Below, piece after piece: positions 1 through 5,690 of a stretch of DNA of 5,690 nt (positions are counted from its first letter, which is position 1; the number at the start of each line of letters is the position of its first letter). The notes under the pieces were generated by a model. It was not told where the DNA came from. It did no database searches and was given only the letters and a program-made list of their open reading frames with translations. Position numbers and translations under genes: made by a program. Origin of the DNA: Planctomycetaceae bacterium (GTDB lineage: Bacteria; Planctomycetota; Planctomycetia; Pirellulales; Pirellulaceae); NCBI GenBank assembly GCA_003455945.1, contig DMPQ01000029.1:1-5690 (forward strand), read 5' to 3'.

Positions 1-213
1 CTTGGAGCCGCGAAACGGGTAGGCGGCCAACGCACCGACCGCGGCGACGCCGAGCACGATCGCGATCCGGCGGGCGCCGGCACGGTCGTTCGACGGTGTC
101 GGAGACGCTTCGGTCGAGGTGCTGCGCGCAGGCTTGGCCGCTCGTCGATCGGCGGGGGCGGAGCCGGCGGCGGCGGGGCGGACCGGAGGATGTTTGGGGC
201 GCTGAGCGGACAT
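1..213 (-). CDS. N-terminus of a putative membrane-anchored protein, unknown function (partial)
   Basis: Reading the minus strand from the ATG at 213-211 gives 71 codons open to the window edge, so the C-terminus is missing. Residues 1-47 form a low-complexity tail rich in Pro, Ala, Ser and Arg. It ends in a basic patch (around residues 45-49), followed by one hydrophobic stretch (about 50-65, IAIVLGVAAVGALAAY). This looks like a disordered cytoplasmic tail followed by a single membrane anchor, with the main domain lying outside the window. Third codon positions are mostly G or C, as in the neighbouring real genes, which supports coding. The ribosome site is weak (GAGAA about 6 nt upstream), and an in-frame GTG at 231 is an alternative start. 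It lies downstream of uppP in the same orientation but over 300 bases away, so it may be a separate unit. I do not recognise the family. Confidence 0.6.
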   Translation of the reverse strand, partial: MSAQRPKHPPVRPAAAGSAPADRRAAKPARSTSTEASPTPSNDRAGARRIAIVLGVAAVGALAAYPFRGSK

Positions 214-531
214 GCGGGGTTCTCGCGACACGAGTCCGGACGCCGAGCCGCGACCCGATTCGGTCGCCAGGTCGACGAACGCACGTCATCGCTATCGGAC
301 GAGAGGAAAGGAGGGTTCGCCCGAATTCGGAATGCCGTCATCGCGACGGCCGACGTCGCTGCAACGGCGCACCGTGGAGAAACCTTGACGCACCGGAGAA
401 CGGCGACGGCGAGCGAAACCGGAACGGTCGCGCAAGAGATGACGACGCGAGAACGCCGTCGAACGGCTGGGGAGCCGCCTGATCGGATCGTTCGCGAGTC
501 GCTGCCGACGCGCGAACGACTCGTTCGTTCG
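214..531. other. Intergenic region between uppP and the partial membrane protein
   Basis: These 318 bases carry no convincing gene: reading frames through them are arginine-rich shadows that lack the codon pattern of the neighbours. They hold the hairpin just after uppP (488-519), a perfect 10-bp palindrome CCGAATTCGG at 321-330, and a smaller hairpin at 334-350 (GCCGTC, five-base loop, GACGGC). I found no good promoter for the leftward gene. Confidence 0.6.
488..519 (-). terminator. Candidate terminator hairpin after uppP (no U-tract)
   Basis: The two arms, 488-501 and 506-519, pair over 14 positions with one A/G mismatch (497/510) around a CTGC tetraloop. The hairpin begins 12 nt beyond the uppP stop codon on the minus strand, a typical terminator position. 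No run of T follows on the minus strand, so it may be a non-canonical terminator or a 3'-end stability hairpin left after Rho-dependent termination. Confidence 0.5.
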
Positions 532-1320
532 TCAGCTCGTTCCGCTGCCGAAGAGGAGCGCGAGCTGCCAGATGACGACGGCGATCCCGAACGGGATGCA
601 CCAGAAGGCGAACCAATGCAGGCGCTGCTGGCGTACCCAGCTCTGCAGCCAGCGCAGCGCGAAGATCCCGACGACCGCCGCGATCGCCGCTCCGCCCCAT
701 TGCGCCGCGGTCGGAAGCGGGATCTCGCCGGTCAGCATGTCCTTCCCTTCGAGGACCATCGCGCCGCAGATCGCCGGGATCGCGAGCAGGAACGAGAAGC
801 TCGTCGCCTGATCGCGACGCAATCCGACCAGCAGTCCGGCGGCGATCGTCAGTCCGCTGCGCGACAGGCCGGGCAGGAGCGCGAACGCCTGAAACAGGCC
901 GATCAGCAGCGTCAGTCGCCAGGTCAGATCCTTGTACCCCGTTTCGCCTTCCGGTCGACGATTCGACCACCAGACGATGACGCCGGTGATCGGCAGCATC
1001 GCTCCGGCCAGCAGCGGGCTCTCGAGAATGTCGGCCGCGGTCGCCTTGATGGTCAGACCGATCACGGCGGCCGGAACGGTTCCGAGGACCAGCAGCGGCA
1101 CGACTCGACGATCGGATGTCAGGAGGTCGAGAATGCGCCGGTAGAAGACGACCAGGATCGAGATCAGGGTGCCGAAGTGGAGCAGGACGTTGTAGGTCGG
1201 GTCGGGCTGTCGACCACCGAGCGCCTCGGCGATCACCAGATGGCCGCTCGAACTGATCGGCAGGAACTCCCCGATTCCCTGCACGACCGGCAACACCAGC
1301 ACTTCGAACCAATCGAACAT
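532..1320 (-). CDS. uppP: Undecaprenyl-diphosphate phosphatase (UppP/BacA family)
   Basis: This 262-residue integral membrane enzyme dephosphorylates undecaprenyl diphosphate to the monophosphate, recycling the lipid carrier for peptidoglycan and other wall polymers; overexpression of the family gives bacitracin resistance. The family signature near the N-terminus is present: Q14-GIG-E18 (the (E/Q)xxxE motif) running into FLPISSSGH at 19-27. The second signature, P150-GLSRSGLT, carries R154 and S155. Hydrophobic segments lie at about 46-60, 74-91, 103-118, 134-150, 172-190, 209-225 and 236-257. Length is close to the 273 residues of the E. coli protein. The ATG at 1320-1318 is preceded by GGAA with an 8-nt spacer and gives the expected family N-terminus. 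The gene diverges from leuC, has its own promoter candidate (1406-1433), and ends 12 nt before a strong hairpin, so it is probably monocistronic. No key residue is missing. Confidence 0.96.
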   Translation of the reverse strand: MFDWFEVLVLPVVQGIGEFLPISSSGHLVIAEALGGRQPDPTYNVLLHFGTLISILVVFYRRILDLLTSDRRVVPLLVLGTVPAAVIGLTIKATAADILESPLLAGAMLPITGVIVWWSNRRPEGETGYKDLTWRLTLLIGLFQAFALLPGLSRSGLTIAAGLLVGLRRDQATSFSFLLAIPAICGAMVLEGKDMLTGEIPLPTAAQWGGAAIAAVVGIFALRWLQSWVRQQRLHWFAFWCIPFGIAVVIWQLALLFGSGTS

Positions 1321-1405
1321 CGTCGGGATTCCGCGGGGGAAATGAGAGCGTCGCGGCGGCAGGTCCTGCGGCGATCGACCGGCGCTTCGGCGGATCCCGC
1401 TCAGG

Positions 1406-1433
1406 TTTGTAGCACGAAGCGAACCGAGGGCAA
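1406..1433 (-). promoter_or_regulatory. Sigma70-like promoter candidate for uppP
   Basis: On the minus strand a -35 element TTGCCC (1433-1428) stands 16 nt from TACAAA (1411-1406). Each hexamer matches its consensus at 4 of 6 positions, and a TGC just before TACAAA makes it an extended -10. Transcription would start near 1399, leaving an untranslated leader of about 80 nt before uppP. The match was picked by eye, with no promoter model. Confidence 0.42.
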
Positions 1434-1600
1434 TCGGCCCCAGCCGCGCACCCCCAGCGGAGCCACCTTCGCCGCGATTGCCTGGGCCGTCGTAACGATT
1501 GTCCGTTCGGATCGTCGGACTTCGGTTCGTCGGCCGCGTTCGCGATCCTGCGACGACTCCCCGCGACTCGGTCGGATCCTAGCCGCGACCGGACGGCGAC

Positions 1601-1609
1601 TGCTATATT
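1601..1609 (+). promoter_or_regulatory. Extended -10 promoter element candidate for leuC-leuD
   Basis: TGC followed by TATATT (1604-1609) is an extended -10 with 5 of 6 consensus bases, and it is the most AT-rich hexamer in a very GC-rich spacer. No recognisable -35 lies 16-18 nt upstream, which extended -10 promoters can tolerate. The predicted start is near 1616, giving a leader of about 140 nt before leuC that opens almost directly with the hairpin at 1617-1656. Confidence 0.42.
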
Positions 1610-1616
1610 CCGGGTT

Positions 1617-1656
1617 TGCCGCCGTTCGGCCGCTCTCGACCAGCGGCGCCGCGGCA
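1617..1656 (+). promoter_or_regulatory. Possible leader hairpin in the leuC 5' untranslated region
   Basis: TGCCGC (1617-1622) pairs with GCGGCA (1651-1656), and inside it GCCGCT (1629-1634) pairs with AGCGGC (1642-1647) around a 7-nt loop. An asymmetric internal loop separates the two 6-bp stems. No U-run follows, so it does not look like an attenuator. It could protect the 5' end of the transcript, or be chance pairing in GC-rich DNA. Confidence 0.25.
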
Positions 1657-1713
1657 GGCTCGGCGTCGGATTTCGGCGCCGATGAGGCGAGCCGCACGAC
1701 GGACGGCACCTCG

Positions 1714-1732
1714 CTCCCCCTCCCTTCCCTCC
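1714..1732 (+). other. Pyrimidine-only tract in the leuC leader
   Basis: Nineteen consecutive C/T bases (mostly C) lie 25 nt upstream of the leuC start. Its 3' end, TCCGC (1730-1734), can pair with GCGGA (1746-1750), which overlaps the weak ribosome-binding site. It could be a Rho-loading-like C-rich segment or have no function. Confidence 0.35.
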
Positions 1733-1757
1733 GCGACCCCATTGGGCGGATTCGGCC

Positions 1758-3173
<1,416 letters not shown>

Positions 3174-3215
3174 TCGCGACCGCGCCATGATCCGCCGCCG
3201 ACGCACCGAACGAAA

Positions 3216-3239
3216 CCGACAGCGAACCCGACAGCGAGC
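3216..3239 (+). repeat. Two-copy 12-bp tandem repeat between leuC and leuD
   Basis: CCGACAGCGAAC (3216-3227) is followed directly by CCGACAGCGAGC (3228-3239), 11 of 12 bases identical. It sits 24 bases before the leuD start in the spacer. This is probably replication slippage in non-coding DNA. Confidence 0.7.
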
Positions 3240-3263
3240 CCCAGGGGCCGAGGCAGACGAACG

Positions 3264-3863
3264 ATGAAGGCATTCGTGCAGCACCGAGGACGAGTCGCGG
3301 CGATGGACCGCGCCAACGTCGATACCGATCAGATCATCCCGAAGCAGTTCCTGAAGCGGATCGAGCGGACCGGCTTCGGGCAGTACCTGTTCTTCGATTG
3401 GCGGTTCCTGCCGGACGGAAGCGACGATCCGGCCTTCGAGCTGAATCGCCCCGAGGCGGCGGGAGCGACGATCCTGCTGGCGCGGCGCAACTTCGGTTCC
3501 GGTTCCAGTCGCGAGCATGCGGTCTGGTCGCTGGACGATTACGGCTTTCGCGCCGTCATCGCGCCGAGCTTCGCCGATATCTTCTACAACAACTGCTTCA
3601 AGAACGGCGTGCTGCCGATCGCGCTCGGCGAGAGTCAGGTGGACGAACTGTTCCGCCGCGCAGCGGCTGCCGCGGGGCCTTACGAGCTGACGATCGATCT
3701 CGAGCAGCAGATCGTCGCCGATGCCTCCGGTCCGATCGCCTCGTTCGAGATCGATCCGTTCCGCCGTCGCTGCCTGCTCGAAGGGCTCGACGACATCGGC
3801 ATGACGCTGCAGCACGAAGGGGCGATCCTGGCCTACGAAAAGGCGCACGGGATCGCCGGCTGA
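3264..3863 (+). CDS. leuD: 3-isopropylmalate dehydratase small subunit
   Basis: LeuD supplies the swivelling small domain that completes the active site of isopropylmalate isomerase with the LeuC encoded just upstream. The 199 residues match the family (201 in E. coli). Landmarks are [16 protein letters not shown] at 18-33, the substrate-binding loop [15 protein letters not shown] at 76-90, [16 protein letters not shown] at 103-118, and the C-terminal [17 protein letters not shown] at 172-188. The ATG at 3264 starts the usual MKAF N-terminus, and GAGG lies 10 nt upstream (3250-3253). The 90-base gap to leuC means the genes are not translationally coupled, but no terminator separates them, so one transcript is likely. 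It is intact, and its codon use matches leuC. Confidence 0.98.
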   Translation: MKAFVQHRGRVAAMDRANVDTDQIIPKQFLKRIERTGFGQYLFFDWRFLPDGSDDPAFELNRPEAAGATILLARRNFGSGSSREHAVWSLDDYGFRAVIAPSFADIFYNNCFKNGVLPIALGESQVDELFRRAAAAAGPYELTIDLEQQIVADASGPIASFEIDPFRRRCLLEGLDDIGMTLQHEGAILAYEKAHGIAG

Positions 3864-3877
3864 GCGGCTGCGCTGAA

Positions 3878-3916
3878 CGACTCCGCCGCGCGACTCCGCC
3901 GAGCGACTCCGCAAGG
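3878..3916 (+). repeat. Three-copy 13-bp tandem repeat after leuD
   Basis: Three head-to-tail 13-bp units, each beginning CGACTCCGC, start at 3878, 3891 and 3904. The first ten bases are identical in the first two copies and the third differs at base 10; the last three bases of the unit vary. The array begins 15 bases after the leuD stop. It is non-coding and probably arose by slippage. It offers no inverted repeat strong enough to call a terminator. Confidence 0.75.
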
Positions 3917-4060
3917 CGTGGGCCGTTCGCGGGGTGGGCAGAGGCCCGGAAAACGGAAACAATACGCGAACTTCGCTCGGCGCTCCGAGGGATGTCGAGC
4001 CAAGTCGGCGGTCGAAGTGCCCGCTCGGTCGGTCGCATCGTCGCCCATCAGAACGACGCA

Positions 4061-4065
4061 GGAGG
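4061..4065 (+). promoter_or_regulatory. Strong Shine-Dalgarno for the di-haem protein
   Basis: GGAGG with a 6-nt spacer before the ATG at 4072 is the best ribosome site in the window. It fixes the start of the peroxidase gene over in-frame ATG codons further upstream (for example 3934), because the 4072 start also places a signal peptide at the N-terminus. Confidence 0.8.
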
Positions 4066-4071
4066 TCGCGG

Positions 4072-5103
4072 ATGAAGAGTCGGTCGCAGCGGATCGGTTG
4101 GGGACTCTTGTGGACGGCGTCGCTGGTCGCGGGATCGACCGGTTCGGCGCAGGAACCGGAAGCCCCTCTGGGCCTGAAGCCGGTTCCGGTGCCGGCCGAC
4201 AATCCGATGACCGAGGCGACGATCGATCTCGGTCGACGTCTGTACTTCGAAAAAGCGTTGTCGAGCGATCGGACCATCAGCTGCGCCAGTTGCCACGATC
4301 CGGCTCGCGGATGGTCGAACGGCGAGCCGTTCGCGACCGGCGTCGACGGTCAGGTCGGCGGTCGCAATTCGCCGACGGTGATCAATACCGCCTATCAGAA
4401 GTTCCAGTTCTGGGACGGTCGAGCCGGTTCGCTCGAGGAGCAGGCGCTCGGTCCGATCCAGAATCCGATCGAGATGAACCTGACGCTCGACGAAGCGGTG
4501 AAGCGACTGTCGGAGAGCGACGACTATCGTCGACGTTTCCGTGAGGCGTTCGGCACCGAGGTGACGGCCGAGGGGATCGGCAAGGCGATCGCGGCGTTCG
4601 AGCGGACCATCGTTTCGGGGAACGCTCCGTACGATCGGTTCAAGGCAGGCGAAACCGCGGCCCTCTCCGAAGCGGCTCAGCGCGGAATGAAGCTCTTCTT
4701 CGGCAAGGCGAACTGCTCCGCCTGTCATGTCGGCCCGAACTTCACCGACAACGGATTCCACAACTTGGGAGTCGGCATCGACGACCCGAATCCCGATCTC
4801 GGCCGGCAGGTCGTCACCGGACAGCTCGGCGATCGCGGTTCGTTCAAGACACCGACGCTGCGCGAGATCGCTCGTACCGCCCCCTACATGCACGACGGCC
4901 GCTTCGCGACGCTTCGCGACGTGGTCGCGTACTACAACCAGGGCGGCACCGACAATCCGCAGCTCGACGAGGAAGTCTTCCCGCTGAAGCTGACCGACCA
5001 GGAGATCGACGACCTGGTCCGGTTCCTCGAGGAAGGGCTCGCGAGCCCCGACTATCCGGTCGTCGCCCCTGTCGAAGCGCCGCCCGCGCAGGACGCTCCG
5101 TGA
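4072..5103 (+). CDS. Secreted di-haem cytochrome c peroxidase / MauG-family protein
   Basis: The 343-residue product belongs to the bacterial di-haem peroxidase superfamily (CcpA/MauG), periplasmic enzymes that reduce peroxide or use it for protein oxidation. Residues 1-26 form a signal peptide (basic start, hydrophobic 8-20, cleavage after GSA26). The two c-type haem sites are C71-ASC-H75 and C215-SAC-H219. Other family marks are the inter-haem Trp in FWDGR (W114), GPIQNPIEM with E134, Q124, FKTPTLREIA at 258-267 and PYMHDGRFATL at 271-281. By recalled numbering, H75-W114, H75-Q124 and H75-E134 keep the same spacing as H55-W94, Q104 and E114 of Pseudomonas CcpA. There is no His between 75 and 114, so the classical distal His ligand is absent, and Y288 sits where CCPs carry an axial Met. 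Both traits are MauG-like. The tail (about 325-343) is rich in Pro and Ala. The electron donor or protein substrate is unknown. Confidence 0.95.
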   Translation: MKSRSQRIGWGLLWTASLVAGSTGSAQEPEAPLGLKPVPVPADNPMTEATIDLGRRLYFEKALSSDRTISCASCHDPARGWSNGEPFATGVDGQVGGRNSPTVINTAYQKFQFWDGRAGSLEEQALGPIQNPIEMNLTLDEAVKRLSESDDYRRRFREAFGTEVTAEGIGKAIAAFERTIVSGNAPYDRFKAGETAALSEAAQRGMKLFFGKANCSACHVGPNFTDNGFHNLGVGIDDPNPDLGRQVVTGQLGDRGSFKTPTLREIARTAPYMHDGRFATLRDVVAYYNQGGTDNPQLDEEVFPLKLTDQEIDDLVRFLEEGLASPDYPVVAPVEAPPAQDAP

Positions 5104-5172
5104 GCCTTCGAGCCGACGCGATGCGCCGACCGATCGACCTTCGTCTTTCTCAAGCCTGAAGTGAGTCCGAAC

Positions 5173-5690
5173 ATGAAGCGATTGTTGCTCGCCGTGCTGT
5201 TGGCATGGTTCCCTGCTGCCTCCCTGCGTGCCCAGGAGACGGTCCTCGACGGTCTCTACAATCCGTGCGGCGTCGCGATCCAGCCCGAAACCGGGACCCT
5301 CTTCGTTTCGGACAGCGGTCATCGCAAGATCGTCCGGATCGTCGACGGCAAGGCCGAGGACGTGATCGTCGACTTCGGCAAGGACGTCTACGGCAAGGGA
5401 CCGATGTACGATCTCGGTCCGCTCGGCATCGCGTTTCTCGATCCCCAGACGCTGGTGGTCGGCGGCGGCGGTGCTCCGGACGGTGACGAGGCGCTCTTCG
5501 TCTACAAGATTCCGGCGGCGGGCGAGCCGGCGATCTCGGCCGAGGCTTCGGTCGCGGCGATGACGTTGCCGGCCGAAGGGGAGATCAAGGGAGAAGGAAA
5601 CTTCTACGGACTCGCGGTGACCGAGAACGCGATCTACGTCACCAGCAACGGCGACGACACCAAGGGCTGGATCGCCAAGGCCGATCGGAG
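5173..5690 (+). CDS. Secreted NHL-like beta-propeller protein (partial, 3' end missing)
   Basis: The ATG at 5173 opens 172 full codons that run off the window. Residues 1-20 are a signal peptide (MKRLLLAVLLAWFPAASLRA, cleavage before Q21). The first mature segment (about 24-56) reads like an NHL or SMP-30-type propeller blade: a Pro-x-Gly-Val-Ala start, then GTLFVSDSGHRKIVRI. Further blade-like stretches are GPLGIAFLDPQTLVVGG near 82-98 and NFYGLAVTENAIYVTSNGD near 143-161. It is therefore probably a periplasmic beta-propeller with a binding or structural role; no catalytic residues can be named from this part. The ribosome site is AGTGAG, 7 nt upstream. It follows the di-haem protein after 69 bases with no clear terminator between them, so the pair may share a transcript. 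The exact family is not recognised. Confidence 0.8.
   Translation, partial: MKRLLLAVLLAWFPAASLRAQETVLDGLYNPCGVAIQPETGTLFVSDSGHRKIVRIVDGKAEDVIVDFGKDVYGKGPMYDLGPLGIAFLDPQTLVVGGGGAPDGDEALFVYKIPAAGEPAISAEASVAAMTLPAEGEIKGEGNFYGLAVTENAIYVTSNGDDTKGWIAKADR

Larger units (their letters stand above)
1321..1757. other. Divergent intergenic region between uppP and leuC
   Basis: These 437 bases hold control elements for the two divergent genes and no gene I can support. Minus-strand promoter candidate at 1406-1433; plus-strand extended -10 at 1601-1609; leader hairpin at 1617-1656; two copies of the palindrome CGGCGCCG at 1644-1651 and 1674-1681; a 19-base pure pyrimidine run at 1714-1732. A minus-strand frame ending at 1401 is open across the region but is very arginine/serine-rich and continues as an antisense shadow through leuC. 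I see no T-box motif and no leucine-rich leader peptide. Confidence 0.65.

Noticed and set aside
385..413. TTGACG on the plus strand as a -35 element
   Set aside because: No -10-like hexamer lies 16-18 nt downstream and no plus-strand gene follows.
586..1320. Gln instead of Glu at the first position of the UppP (E/Q)xxxE motif as a defect
   Set aside because: Both residues are normal at this position in the family.
1321..1757. T-box riboswitch or leucine leader-peptide attenuator before leuC
   Set aside because: No T-box core motif, no run of leucine codons behind a start, and no terminator hairpin with a U-run.
3920..3989. Terminator between leuD and the di-haem gene
   Set aside because: GGGCC/GGCCC (3920-3924, 3943-3947) and CTCGG/CCGAG (3976-3980, 3985-3989) make only 5-bp stems without a T-run.
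3934..4071. An N-terminal extension of the di-haem protein starting at ATG 3934
   Set aside because: The extension would put about 46 charged residues before the signal peptide, while the ATG at 4072 has GGAGG at ideal spacing.

Overview
The window is GC-rich bacterial chromosome with conserved gene families, strong G/C preference at third codon positions and frequent GATC. A planctomycete or a similar GC-rich Gram-negative bacterium fits best. The hints are a secreted MauG/CcpA-type di-haem protein, a secreted beta-propeller beside it, and the UppP sequence style. This is a lineage guess from style, not from a marker gene.

Layout. The left third is on the minus strand. uppP (532-1320), the undecaprenyl-diphosphate phosphatase, is followed 12 nt past its stop by a strong imperfect hairpin. 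About 320 bases further on begins the N-terminus of a small membrane-anchored protein of unknown function (213 down to 1), cut by the window edge. A 437-base divergent intergenic region (1321-1757) separates uppP from leuC. It holds a good sigma70-like promoter candidate for uppP on the minus strand, and an extended -10 element with leader hairpins for leuC on the plus strand.

The plus-strand block is leuC (1758-3173) and leuD (3264-3863), the two subunits of isopropylmalate isomerase of leucine synthesis, 90 bases apart and probably co-transcribed. A 208-base spacer with a threefold 13-bp tandem repeat follows. Next comes a secreted di-haem cytochrome c peroxidase/MauG-family protein (4072-5103), and 69 bases later a secreted NHL-like beta-propeller protein that runs off the right edge (5173-5690).

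Functionally these are three unrelated modules: envelope lipid recycling, leucine synthesis, and periplasmic redox chemistry. The last is the most interesting. The di-haem protein keeps the catalytic Trp/Gln/Glu spacing of the family but has no candidate for the distal His ligand of classical peroxidases, and it has Tyr where bacterial CCPs have an axial Met. Both traits point to MauG-like chemistry. I see no transposon, CRISPR array, tRNA or rRNA, and no evidence for a wholly new system.
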